Source of the DNA: Istiophorus platypterus
Lineage: Eukaryota > Chordata > Actinopteri > Istiophoriformes > Istiophoridae
Length of the DNA: 64,000 bases
Reading direction: 5' to 3'
NCBI GenBank assembly: GCA_016859345.1
Contig: CM029121.1
Span: 2,809,329-2,873,328, forward strand
Positions within the stretch are counted from its first letter, which is position 1. Every line of letters starts with the position of its first letter. Shown piece after piece: positions 36,100-47,390 of the stretch. The position numbers and the translations under genes are program-made. The notes under the pieces are model-generated. The model worked only from the letters and a program-made list of their open reading frames with translations, did not search any database and was not told the origin of the DNA.

Positions 36100-36857
36100 A
36101 TAAGGAAACCTGGAAGTGAGTGATGTGGATTGCACAGATCTGTTTTGAAAATAAGGAGCTGACTGTAACTGGCTTATTTATGTATTTTTGGGATAAGTTG
36201 CCTAAAAGGTCGAGGATCTGCTCCAACAGCAGTCCTACTTAGTGGCTCTTTGGCCTGTATTACTGGCCCATCTCTCTTTATACACGTCTGAGAGCTGCAC
36301 TAAAGGCTTGGTGTGTCAATGCTGAGATGTGCCCCCTGGGAGCATTCAGACTGCAGTCTATGGATCGGGGAAAAGATAACTCACACAAGTATTACTGAAC
36401 TTGTGAGGACCTTCCAATTCCTATTTTCCTACTGTAACCTAAGGTACTTAAATTGTGTGAAATACAGAGGATCTTGGGAACCCTTAATGGACACCTAGGA
36501 TCCTCATGAGAAATCCCCAAAATGAAGGTAATTCCAGATAATTTAGTTTACTTTCATGTAATTGTTTACTCCTTTATACATAAAAACAACTATTTTAAGA
36601 ATAATATTTGAAGGTTGTAAATGAATCTTTAGAATTACTTATAACTTAATAGTTACTAAGTATTGCTTAGTATGTACTGAGTTATCCACTGTGCACTACA
36701 ACACAGCAAAGCAGTTCCTGCCAGTTTATATTCCACATTAGCCATACAACTGCTGTACTTAAACCATAACTTCAGAAGCCACACCTTGATCCAGGGTCTT
36801 GATTAGCAACAAGTCTCTAACCTACCATTCTTTTTAAGTCTCAGCAGCTTTCAGCCA
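36100..36857. other. Unassigned sequence
   Basis: Nothing recognised. Confidence 0.4.
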
Positions 36858-37200
36858 GCTTGTCTAACAGTAATCCTTTTGAACCTTTTCAATCTACTCT
36901 CGGGGCCTGTTATTATACTGAAACTACACTTGCTAAAGTAGTAAATGACCATCTGCTTACTATGTAAGGCAAGAGGCAGACGGCCGTCCACCATGAGCCG
37001 GGAGCTGTTCAACGTTTCTACCTGTTAAAAGGGAGTTTTTCATTTACACTGTCACCAAGTTCTGCTCATGGGGGAAATGTTGGGTCTCTGTAAATAATAA
37101 CTATAAAGAGTCTGGTCTAGACATGCTCTATATGTGAAGTGCCCTTAGATAACTCCAGTTACGATATGGCGCTATGTAAATAAATTTGAATTGAATGTAT
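36858..37200 (+). mobile_element. Internally deleted L2-like LINE with 3' tail
   Basis: An RT N-terminal block reads NPFEPFQSTLGACYYTETTL then AKVVNDHLLT (about 36870-36965). It jumps directly to the family's 3' region. That region holds CGTCCACCATGAGCCGGGAG, AAAGAGTCTGGTCTAGACAT and ATGGCGCTATGTAAATAAAT, ending in a TTTGAATTGAA tail. Nearly the whole RT is missing between these blocks. The tail is the most diagnostic part; L2-type fish LINEs end this way. Confidence 0.8.
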
Positions 37201-37244
37201 TCATAATGCATCTGTCTGCTTTGATACCATGGATCACTGCATAC

Positions 37245-38106
37245 TACTAAGTCGAGAAGAATCAAGTCAAAGGAGACTTGGACTTGGTTGTAGAGCTTGA
37301 AGATGTTTCACCACTCATTAAAGAGGCTTCTTCGGTTCTGACTGACTCGTGGGGAAACCCAGGTGTTTAGCCTTGGTGGGGTCAAGAAGGCAATCCATAT
37401 CTCTTGGTTTTGGTAGTGCTCCTGGCTGTTGTAGTGACAGTTGTTTTTTGGAGTCACCTGAGACTAAGTGTAAATGTTAGGGTATTCTCCTGAGAAATGA
37501 TCAAACATCATTATAGGTGGGAGATAGCTCGTGTTGTAAACCTCCTCCTCTGTTGAGGCATGTTTTCTCTACTTTGACATAAATGGCCTCCTTCACTCAT
37601 CTTTTGAACCATCTATCTAGAATATGTACATTGTTGTCATTGAATGAGTGTCCCTTACCCTTGGGGTGTAGGAAAACTGCTGAGTCTTGTTATGAGGAGT
37701 TGGCCCTCCTGTGTTGAGCCATATGTTTGTTTAAAGACTGTTTATTTTTGGTGATATATGTGTCTGTCCATTCCTCACTGTATTGGACTGTATACACTAG
37801 ATTACTTTTGTGGGTGTGTGGTGTACCAGTTTCTGTCTGAGTGTATTGCTGGGCTTGAAAAGACAGGGATATGGTATTTATGGATGATCCTTCTGAGTTT
37901 CTCAGATATTACAGACACATATGGGAAGACATTATTCCGGAATGACATTTCTGTTTTCACAAATGTCCACTTAGGGCATCAACAGGCTTTCAGAGCATCC
38001 TTCAGGTGTTTTGACTCCTTCTCTTTAGCCTGGGCACCTGTAGGAATGTTATCAGCTCAGTGTTGCAGGGTTTCTGATAACTCCTAGCTTGTGTTCCAGC
38101 TCCAGT
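37245..38106 (-). mobile_element. Penelope-like element, 3' half, decayed
   Basis: Read on - from 38106: an LEHKLGVIRN block, AKEKESKHLKDALKAC, SEKLRRIIHKYHIPVF, a degraded cysteine/YIG region (QYSEEWTDTYI), MAQHRRANSS, GHSFNDNNVHILD and VKEAIYVKVEK. These are followed by LNRGGGL..LSPTYNDV. This is the connector plus GIY-YIG endonuclease-like domain that follows the RT in Penelope-like elements. Several stops and frameshifts are present. The 3' end falls near 37245 in the common 'agatgtttcacc' region. RT proper is absent. Confidence 0.75.
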
Positions 38107-38119
38107 CAAATGGTGGGCA

Positions 38120-38180
38120 CTGCCACTACCTGCTATTTGACTCTCACCATGCAGTGGAACACAAGCTGGAAAACCTTTGA
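38120..38180 (+). mobile_element. Inverted Penelope-like fragment
   Basis: The + strand at 38127-38177 reads YLLFDSHHAVEHKLENL then stop, the same junction block (LLFDSHHPLEHKLG) that begins the opposite-strand element at 38106. The two copies therefore lie head to head and create a 13-bp perfect inverted repeat (38086-38098 with 38155-38167). Confidence 0.7.
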
Positions 38181-38239
38181 AAAAAGGTTTGAAAACATCA
38201 AACAGATTGATGTACTCCCAGGTTACATTTTACATTAAT

Positions 38240-38725
38240 GTTTAAAACCTATATGACCTATAGAAACCTATAGATGCCTAAAGTTGTCCTGTTTGTTCAT
38301 AATGTAAATAGACTTTGTTGCTCTACTCTGTATACACAACATCCCGTTATATCTCTGCAGCTGCTCCTCCGATGTAGAGAGGAGGAGAAGGAGAGGACAC
38401 ATCTTCCTGAAGTCCACAACCTTCTCATCTTGTTCACGATGATGGAGAGGGTTTTGCAGCAGACGTCTAATCCCACCACTGTATTGTTGTCTACAAGCTT
38501 CCCAGTATGATTGCTCTGGCTCAGCTGATTGATAGGAGATGATGGTACAGATGGGAGGAGGATAGGAATTCAGATAGACTGGGGCATTTTGTTGAATAGC
38601 CCAGCACCCAGTTGGACAGAAATGAAATAAGTCCAAGAAGTGAGAGTTTGTTTATCAGGGTATGTGGAACTGTATTGAAGGCAGAACTGAAGTCCAGGAA
38701 GGGTAGCCTGGCATAAGGCCAGGGC
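38240..38725 (-). mobile_element. LINE reverse transcriptase remnant
   Basis: The - strand reads YARLPFLDFSSAFNTVPHTL and INKLSLLGL (38640-38705). This is the RT block around the first catalytic aspartate (DFSSAFNT). It continues in another frame as FLSNWVLGY-like sequence. A KVVDFRK block on - near 38410-38440 fits the later part of RT after an internal deletion that removes the ADD box. Jockey/L2-type clade is likely; the exact family was not determined. Confidence 0.65.
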
Positions 38726-41057
38726 TTTGCTGACAGAAAGCTTAAATGTTTATGTTTTGAAGGCATCTCACAAAAAATCTGTAAAAAATAAAGACAAACA
38801 ATAAGACACAAACAAATTAAAAGGGATGATAGCTTGCCAATGTCAAACAAGATGCACCAGACTAAGTAAATGATCTGGATCTGTCCCAAAATTTTATAGC
38901 TTCTTCCCAGGCCTGTGACCAATCCCTCCAACAAGTTCTGTGCAAATTGGTTTAGTACTTTGATATTAGGAAAGAATAAATGCACACAGAGGCAATTCAA
39001 GATGCAGCAAGTCAGTCTGAATCTTAAAGATGCAGATGACACATACAGTCAGTTGTGGTCACAGTGAAATAGTTAAGTTTAAACAAATTTTAGATATTTG
39101 GAACATTATCATTTTAAAATTTATACATTAATGTTTAGCAGTTCTATTAGCGACCACTCCGTCAATTCTGTCTCTTGCCACCCCATCACTGTATTTAGAA
39201 GCTCTTAGTGGGATAAAAGCTCACCTATCCTCCTAAGTGTACACTCTATATACTATGCTGTATGTATGAATCAGGCATTGATTTATGATGAAACTGTATA
39301 TGTTGAGGACAGATTAGTGTGTAATGATGTAATTAGAAGTAAATATGAGGGAAAAATGTCTCCTTTGAATGGTTTGCATGTATGTGTGAGTATCTGAGTT
39401 TGTTTGTCATCTAATGAAACAGATGCTGACCTAGGCTCCAGAAAAAGCTCCCACAGGGAGGAAATTGATCGTAGTGGGAAGAGAAGGATGTTAACTGTGA
39501 AAAATAATCTTCATTATGGGTATAACACAATTGGCACTGTCTCTACTTTTCTCTACGATTCTAGTATGAAACATCACTACACATATTAGGTATCTGAGTA
39601 TAATCAAGGTAAAAACTGATCTGATTTAAAGTGTTTTTATATGCAGCCTGTCAGATTATTTTACTCTATGTCATACCCCATGGTTCATTGCACATTAGCC
39701 ATGTCACAAATTAAGGATCAAAAGTAACACTATGGATGCCTTTGGAAAATCATCTGAGACATGCAGTCGCATTCAGCTGGGGTTATTCTGAACATGCCAA
39801 AACAGGGCTAGTTAAAGCACTGGAAGACTTTCTGATCCATCAGAGGGAGAGAGTAACATCCCATGCTCTAAACACAACAACTTCAGGATAGCACCTGGTT
39901 GATATCATCAGCTTTTTGGCTCACTAGATATATTTTTATCAGTCTAAATGTTTGAGGATAAGCTTAAAAGAAACTGCAACACATATATGTTAGAAATTTG
40001 ACCTTTATTTTTCTTATGGTATTTGTATTTGTATTGATATCTTATAATATTTATTATAACATTTATGTTATAGTCAAGTTAATATTTTAATATTTTACTG
40101 TTATATTTACAATTATTATTACCTTTGATATTAATTTGTAAATCGCTCACTATTTACTATCTGCAATTTCATTTCAGTGTCCAAATTTTGAGTGTAAAAA
40201 TGTGTCCTCAATACTGAGCCTCAAAAGTTCCACAACAGGAAACAAAAAGTAGTGTCCATTGTATGTGCACCACTAAAACTCCCACAATGCAAAGTTTTGC
40301 ATGAGAAAAGTAGCCTTGAGCATCTGTTCAACTGTCAGTGACGACACAAAGTTATAAGTGTTCAAAATCTCAATTTATTCATCACTGTTGAGTAACCTTT
40401 TGAGTGTCTGTTACATGGAGAGTGGTAAATGAGTGAATGAGGAGTTGTTTTCTGTCTTCTTAGAACAGGTTTCACTCTGTTGATTGTTTTGTTTGTTTGA
40501 TCAATTTCCACATCACAGATTTGACATCCAATTCATTTTGCTACACAGCCTTTACTTTGTGATGGAAAGAAATGAGGACTAACTGACTCTTTGCCCTCTG
40601 CATACATGGATTTAATTACTAAACCTTATCATCATACAAAGTTGCTGCACTATTCTATATATGTGGCCTCTGACCACAGCTCTACACAGTACAGCTCATT
40701 CCCAGGGTATAGTTTTTTCTCTCATGAATTATTTTGTAATTGAAATGCCTACTGTAGGGTTGTGGCCGGAAACAGCTTGAGGGAGTAGTGCAAAAAGAGG
40801 AAGAGGAAGAGGAGGAGGATGAAGGAAGAGATGAGTGAAGCTGGCTGAGGCTGGAAGGGGATACGGATGCGGATGAAAAAAATGAAAAATAACCTGGAGC
40901 AGATTAAGAACATAACAAGAATGGATGTGGTAGATATGTAAGGAGTGGAAGAGAAAAGCATTAAGGGATCTGGTTGATGAAGATGATGATAATTAGGGGT
41001 GCAGGAGGAAGAGGCAAGGCTGGGACAGGAAGAAGGAGAGAAAACAATGAGGATGCT

Positions 41058-41062
41058 ACTGT

Positions 41063-41109
<47 letters not shown>

Positions 41110-41124
41110 TTTGTGTGTGTGTGT
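41058..41124. repeat. (GT)n microsatellite
   Basis: GT run with TT interruptions near its end. Confidence 0.95.
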
Positions 41125-41225
41125 CAGGAGAGCTCTTTGGTTGGTGGTCTGGTCCATAAAAACCCTGTTAATGGCTAAAGGCCAATGGCTGTTACCGCCA
41201 GGGGCACAAAACAGTCAGTAATGGT

Positions 41226-41226
41226 G

Positions 41227-41306
<80 letters not shown>

Positions 41307-41320
41307 GCGTGTGCGTGCGT
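41226..41320. repeat. (GT)n microsatellite, long
   Basis: About 80 nt of pure GT followed by GCGT variants. Confidence 0.95.
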
Positions 41321-41688
41321 GCTCTTTTGTATAGAACAAATCACAACAAGCATAAGTCCATTACACACTAAATGGACTCATCTGTCCCTCTGGCTGTTTG
41401 GGGTCTCAGACAGAGAGTGAAATAATCCAATAGGCTAGATATAAATATATCTGTTAGGGCTAAAAGTATGAAGAGAGCTAAACAGATAACAGACTCTCTA
41501 GCTTTATCTCACAACCAACTATCTTGATCCCCTTAAAGGAGCACTGTGACACAAGCAGAGTTAAAACTGCTCAGCTGTTATGGACTGAAGCTGAATGTAG
41601 TACTGTGCGTACCATATGTAGTGCCTTTATCCAGTACCCAGTAGACATTTGCCATCTTTTCCAGAGAAGGTTCATCTCTGTGTCCGTT

Positions 41689-42400
41689 ACGGATCATGAG
41701 CTGTTTCTTCTCCTTCTCTATCCTTTTCTCTTCCCATCATTCTGGTACCGGTTCATCTTGGTTTCATTTGTCCAAAGAATCTTGTTCCAGAACTGTGCAG
41801 GATTTATAGATGTTTTCTGGCAAGGTTTCATCTGACTTTTCTGATTTTGAGTTCAACCAATGGTTTGCACCTTGTGGTAAAGCCTCTGTATTTACATCCA
41901 TGAAAGCGTCTATTGATTGTAGACTTTGACAATGATACACCTTCCTCCTGGAGAGTTGTCCTGACCTGACCAGATGATGTGAAGGGTTTTTCTTCACCAA
42001 GGAAAGAATTCTGTGTTAATCCACATTAGCTGTCGTCCATGGTCTTCCAGGCCTTTTAGTGTTGCTGAGCTTGACAGTTCATTCTTTCTTTTAGAAAATG
42101 TACCAATTGTTGTTTTGGCCGCTCCTAAAGGTTTTGTCTGATAGGACTGTTTTGTTTTTTCAGCCTCCTTCATTTGTATCAATACATCTTTGGAACGCAT
42201 ATTAAAAGGTTCCCTTGAACAGCTACAAAATACAACGTGAATACTTGGAATCAACTCCAGACCTTTTATCTGCTTCACTCATCATGAAATAATGAGGAAA
42301 CAGGCCACACCTGGTTATGAAATTGACCAATTGTCCAATTACTTTTGATCCTCTGAAATGAGAGACTCTGTATCAAAATGGCTGTAATTTCTTAATGTAT
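41689..42400 (-). mobile_element. Truncated Tc1-like element
   Basis: Nearly the same sequence as 56714-57420: CATGAGCTGTTTCTTCTCCT, CATTCTGGTACCGGTTCATC and CCAAAGAATCTTGTTCCAGA. Read on -, the last two encode FWNKILWTDETK-type sequence, the block around the second catalytic aspartate of Tc1 transposases. Frameshifts break the frame repeatedly. The C-terminal third with the remaining catalytic residues and the left terminal repeat are missing, and the right end stops near 42400 before the outer TIR. Confidence 0.8.
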
Positions 42401-42439
42401 TAACATTAAGGAATTGATATTTTTGTGATATTTTTGTGA

Positions 42440-42610
42440 AACCCCTCTTTTGCACAGTTTGAGGCTCTAAAGGATACACTTTCTTGTAATACCACTCCCC
42501 TCCCTGAGGAGCAGGTACTTTCAGTGTTCTCGTCCAACATGAGGGAGGACCCTATCCAGACTCCATCCCCGCAAAGCTGCAGGCCCAGACAACATACTAT
42601 GTTTATGAGG
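42440..42610 (+). mobile_element. LINE RT N-terminal scrap
   Basis: The + strand gives LHPRKAAGPDNI near 42560-42596, the block typical of the start of LINE RT domains. A frame-shifted EEQVLSVFS-type linker precedes it. It is a short fragment with no other RT blocks following. Confidence 0.5.
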
Positions 42611-43110
42611 TAGCGGTCTTCTGTTTCCATGTTTATTGGCACATAACCAACACCTGTAGGTCAGTGGAAAAGAAACCATTGACTAGCATTTGTATTACAT
42701 CCAACTCTTGTGCATGCAAGAGACAAAAATGGGTCCTAGTCATACAGATCTGATCCATAGTCCTACTAGGTGTCAAAAACTCCACAGGGAAGAGTGGTGT
42801 TTTTTTTTTAATAAATTCATTTATTTATTTATTTCATACAGATATGCAACAGATTAACACCAGATAGGCTGATAGAAATACAATATATGTAACAAGGGGG
42901 GTCAGGAAGCCATAGGCTTACTGTATAGCACAGACATCCCCTAAGAAACTGGGATTAACCCTCAAATAGATAAATGGTTTAATGGGTGGGTGGATGATTG
43001 AGAAAAATAAAAATAAAATAATTGACATTAAAAGTACCTTTAATTTTGGTCCAGTCAGCATATGAACACTGATGGATCCTTTGGAAGACAAGCTGAGGGA
43101 CTGTACCTAT

Positions 43111-43149
43111 GTGTATGTGTGTGTGTATGTGTGTATGTGTGTGTGTGTC
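43111..43149. repeat. (GT)n with TATGT units
   Basis: Imperfect GT-rich repeat interrupted by ATGT units. Confidence 0.85.
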
Positions 43150-43351
43150 TTCCCATATCTCAAACCATGTGTATGCACTGATTTTGGTAGTCAGATTAGG
43201 ATTAATCTGACAAGTTTTCAGCACACTTGTAAACATAGTCCTAACATTGCTCGAGCTGCCCATTTGTCTTTGTCTTCTTTAGATGAAGTGATGCTCTGGA
43301 ACCAAATTAATAAATGTAAATTAACAGATAATTGTAATGATTAGTAATGCA

Positions 43352-43398
<47 letters not shown>

Positions 43399-43405
43399 TA
43401 ATAAT
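43352..43405. repeat. (AAT)n microsatellite
   Basis: About 17 AAT/ATA units. Confidence 0.95.
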
Positions 43406-43932
43406 AGTTGCTCCTGCCCTTATTCTGAATAGCATTACACCTAGTTATTGTTATTATAATAACATCTTTCCAAACAAAAGAATGTTAGTTTTCTTGTTTT
43501 TCATTTTCTTCTTTCCACTTTTTTTAAACAGTGACTGATTTGAGCGTCATGCTCTGGTTATTATTAGGCCTATTAAAAACTTAAACTGTCAAAACTAAAA
43601 AAGATTGTAATTGGTTTTAGGAATGTGAAAGGTATATTCGTTAAAATCGCTTTGGCTACAATTTATAAAATTTTCATAAATGCAATGACAAAAATTTACA
43701 ATATTTTTTGTTGCGATACTTTTTGTTTTATGATTTTATTTTTTCACGTGGTGAAATAAAGTATAATGAGTGTTGTGTGTACCATGACTTCAGGGCTGGG
43801 GAGTTGTTAACCTGGGGGATACACAATTTGACAACTATTGCACACAAGAGCTTGACAGACTTACAGCTTCAGACATTAGTGAGAGTCAGCTCTTGGAACA
43901 TTTTGAACTTCATATCCATAAATCCTGAAAGG

Positions 43933-43951
43933 TGAAGTTAGAAAACTACAT
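43933..43951. repeat. Target-site duplication, left copy
   Basis: TGAAGTTAGAAAACTACAT, identical to 44920-44938 on the other side of the LINE insertion. Confidence 0.9.
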
Positions 43952-44919
43952 CTTCTTCTTCTTCTTCTTTTCCCTTTAGGGGTCGCCACAGCGAATCAGT
44001 GTCCTCCATCTAACCCTGTCTTCTGTGTCCTCTTCTCTCACACCAACTACCTTCATGTCCACTTTCACTACATCCATAAACCTCCTCTTTGGTCTTCCTC
44101 TAGGCCTCCTGCCTGGCAGTTCAAAACTCAGTATCCTTCTACCAATATAATCACTATCTCTTCTCAGGACATGTCCAAACCATCTCAGTCTGGCCTCTCT
44201 GACTTTATCTCCTAAACCTCTAACATGTGCTGTCCCTCTGATGCACTCATTCCTGATCCTATCCATCCTGGTCACTCCCAGAGAGAACCTCAACATCTTC
44301 ATCTCTGCTACCTCCAGCTCTGCCTCCTGTCTTTTCCTCAGTGGCACTGTTTCTAGACCAAACAGCATCGCTGGTCTCACCACAGTTTTGTACACCTTTC
44401 CTTTCATTTTAGCTGAAACTCTTCTATCACACATCACACCTGACACTTTTCTCCACCCGTTCCAGCCTGCCTGCACACGCTTCTTCACCTCTTTTCCACA
44501 CTCTCCATTGCCCTGGACTGTTGACCCTAAGTACTTAAAATCCTCCACCTTCTTTATCTCTTCTCCCTGTAACCTCACTCTTCCACTTGGGTCCCTCTCA
44601 TTCACACACATGTACTCTGTCTTGCTGCGGCTAACATTCATTCCTCTCCTTTCCAGGGCAAATCTCCACCTCTCAAGCTTCTCCTCCAGCTGTTCCCTGC
44701 TCTCACTACATATCACAATGTCATCTGCAAACATCATGGAGATTCCTGTCTAACCTCGTCTGTCAGTCTGTCCATCACCATAGCAAACAAGAAGGGGCTT
44801 AGAGCTGATCCCTGATGCAGTCCCACCTCCACCTTGAACTCCTCTGTCACACCTACAGCACACCTAACCACTGTCTTACAGTCCACATACATGTCCTGCA
44901 CCACTCTAACATACTTCTC
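43952..44919 (-). mobile_element. 5'-truncated RTE-like LINE insertion
   Basis: A single insertion bounded by 18-19 bp direct repeats. On - it starts inside the RT domain (KYVRVVQDMYVDCKTV) and ends just after the RT stop codon with an AAG-type simple tail (TCTTCTTCTT on + at 43951-43970). 5' truncation, a simple-sequence 3' tail and a target-site duplication are hallmarks of target-primed reverse transcription. Clade RTE is my best guess from the RT sequence. Confidence 0.9.
43976..44919 (-). pseudogene. LINE reverse transcriptase, C-terminal part, one frameshift
   Basis: The N-terminal piece (about 60 residues, 44740-44919) carries the GLHQGSALSPFLFAMVMD block. It then hits a stop after RQESP. 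The following 253-codon frame at 43976-44737 is fully open from MMFADDIVIC through the family's RCGDP end. The FADD catalytic box (44720-44731) is intact. The break fits a small deletion, about 7 bp, just before FADD. Blocks ERWRFALERRGMNVSRSKTE, KVEDFKYLGSTVQGNGEC and LRWFGHVLRRDSDYIGRR are strongly conserved. Activity is impossible because the endonuclease and RT start are missing. Confidence 0.9.
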
Positions 44920-44938
44920 TGAAGTTAGAAAACTACAT
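44920..44938. repeat. Target-site duplication, right copy
   Basis: TGAAGTTAGAAAACTACAT; perfect match with 43933-43951. Confidence 0.9.
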
Positions 44939-46924
44939 ATATGCCGACTAAGCCTGCTTGATTGTGATAGCATCACATTACAGAAAACAAAAGAGAAGCA
45001 GACATCACATTTCACTTTTCTCCCTGCCGTCTGCATGTGAATTCTATCAGTGATAGAATATTTACAAATTTATGTAATAGAAAAGGCTAAACAAATCACT
45101 GCTATCATGTTCCACAACAACCTGTATCTTATAGGGATCAGAGAAGACAATGAAGCGACAATGATGAAGAGAAACAAAAAGTGAAAAAGGTATCATCTCC
45201 CATACAATCTTGTTGCTCCTACACTTTTGATAAATGCTGCTATCCTGAAGACACCCATGTGCGCACAAAAGAGCACTTACAGATAAGGAGGGGTATTATT
45301 ATTTCAAGTGGTGTATTTTTCCAGTCTGATAAAAGTATTTTTTGATTAACCTTTGTTGAACTTCGAAAGTGGATAGTCATTTCTCTGTATGGTCAAACGA
45401 TAGAGTAAGCAACACTGCATGGTTGAGGTTCATTCATTAAAAACATTTTTAAAAATTATTTTCCTGTTTTTGCAGTGAAAAGAAGACACAAGGACAAGTG
45501 GACCGGAAAACCCAAACACGTAGAACATGTGGAATTTTAGCTCTGTAAAATCATTTGCACACATGCCTGCTGTACTGTGTAAGTCTGTACTGTGTAGTCT
45601 ATAATATAGATATACTTCACACATGGAAGAAACCAGGCTTATCAGTTTGAAATTAGCTACTGTTCTTCCACTGCTTTTGTTTGTCATATAAAAACAATAT
45701 AAGCTGTAGCTATTCCTGCAGGTACCTCTTTCCATTTTCTATTCTGTTATAAACCACCCTCAATCTATCCCCCATAAAATGCTGATGGGAGGCTTCTGCC
45801 AATTCGACCTATGATCCTACAGCATCTACAACACGTGGTTCCTCTGGCTGAGGGTTCTGGTCAAAAAAAGACACTAAAAGGAAGGTTAAAGTAGGTCATT
45901 TACATTTGACTAAACTCTAAATCAGAAGATATATAAAGAAATGAGACTGTAATGAATTTTTTTTTTAAGTTACCGGCTGAGATGTGGGAGAATTCCCCTC
46001 TTTGAAGAACAACGTACTACATCCTTAAAAAAAAAAGACAGGTCCATCAGCTCCCAGGCCAAAATGTATTTGGTTTAAGAGAGTGTCTGTTGAATAATCG
46101 CTGTCCTCAGAGACTATGACCACGTAATTTAGAGTTCTGATTAAAATGTTCCATTATGTTACACTTTTTTAAGGCTGCACTCTGTTGATTGTTATTGGAT
46201 TATGATACTGTACATGTGAGACAGCCTTATGAGATATTCTGATCATGAGTATAATTAAAATGAAAAACAAAAGAAGTTAAAGAAATTTGATTACTTTTGG
46301 ACTTTGTATCATGACGGACAAGATGCTGATTTATATGATGCTGACCATAGAATGATGGTTTGTGTTACTTGCACCAGCTACAGCAGCACAGAAAGGGCCA
46401 ACCATCTGGGGTTTCCTTCAACTTCCTTTTTTTAAAGAACTTACAGGATGAAAATAGATTTGCTCAACTCATCAAACAAACAGCTATGCAAACAACAGCT
46501 CAGTGCAACGACAACATGCAGTAAGCACTGGTGGAGGTAAATTGCTGAAAGCAGATCAACTGCAGCAGCAGCAGCAGTAGCAGCACAGTGACAATGCCAA
46601 CTCTCACTGCCCTCAGCTAAGAACATGCTGCTACAGCTTAGGCAGATTCACCAAAACTGGACAGTGCTCACTAACCTTCTAGCCTGGGTCTGATCCTGGT
46701 GTGGGGACATACTTGTTCGGAAAGACAAATCAAAGAAAGATTAAAAAAGAGATTCCACTGAGTTACAAAAACTAGCATGGAGGCAAAGTCCAATAGTTAC
46801 ACGTTCTCTTTATATATAATAGTAGAAGTAACTGTACTTCAAGTAACCGTTGTTGAGGAGTATTGTCAGTTCAGCATTACAACATAAAACAATGCTAGTG
46901 GAAGTGTCCAAGAAGTGTTGGTAT
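44939..46924. other. Unassigned sequence
   Basis: Nothing recognised apart from the GCA repeat at 46563-46586. Confidence 0.4.
46563..46586. repeat. (GCA)n short repeat
   Basis: About eight GCA units with one GTA. Confidence 0.85.
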
Positions 46925-47330
46925 CATGATTTGCTGCTAACAGCACAAGCATGGAGGACCCAAACACAGACACGAAATCAGGCAGATTCAGTAGAGATAT
47001 TCTAACTGAAGATAAACAGGTGTACAGGCAGATGGATGGATAATCAGACAGGTCGACTGACAGTCAGGGAGACAGGCAGAGACAACATGAAGTGATGAAC
47101 CAACAAAGAGCTGGAGACAATGGCAGGTATACATTAAGACTCAGGTGATGGGAGAGCTAGAGACAGGTGTGTTGGTGGGCATGGAAACACAGGTGATTTC
47201 CAATGAGAAACAGGTGAGTAAGTGGAACTGAGGAAGGGAAAAAATTCCAGGACACCTCTTGAATGGATGAAAGATGGCAGTTCTGAAGGGGAGAACAGAG
47301 AAGGGTCCAGCTGCAGCCTTGCACACCTCA
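46925..47330 (-). repeat. LTR-like interspersed repeat, - copy
   Basis: Opens near 46955 with GAGGACCCAAACACAGACAC. It carries AACAAAGAGCTGGAGACAAT and GGCAGGTATACATTAAGAC, then AACAGGTGAGTAAG. These blocks occur in the same order in the 15961-16345 copy (GACAAAGAGCTGGCGGCAAT, GGCAGGTTTATATACTAG, ACAGGTGAGCAGG). No coding sequence. Confidence 0.55.
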
Positions 47331-47340
47331 TAAACCAAAC

Positions 47341-47390
47341 CTGACCCTAACCCTGACCCCGGCCCTGACTCTTACCCTGACCCTAACTCG
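47341..47390. repeat. Degenerate telomere-like CCCTRA array
   Basis: CCCTAA, CCCTGA, CCCCGG and CTTACC units repeat over about 50 bp on +, a degenerate form of the vertebrate telomeric motif CCCTAA. It lies directly beside the end of the LTR-like repeat. Confidence 0.7.

Larger units (their letters stand above)
38726..41688. other. Gene-free stretch with GT repeats
   Basis: Contains two GT microsatellites. Nothing else recognised; open frames at 38521-39042 extend from the LINE remnant and are not host coding. Confidence 0.4.
42611..43932. other. Spacer with microsatellites
   Basis: Contains TTTA-rich, GTAT/GT and AAT repeats. No gene recognised. Confidence 0.4.

Noticed and set aside
44241..44753. 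170-codon open frame on +
   Set aside because: Antisense shadow of the LINE reverse transcriptase on -.
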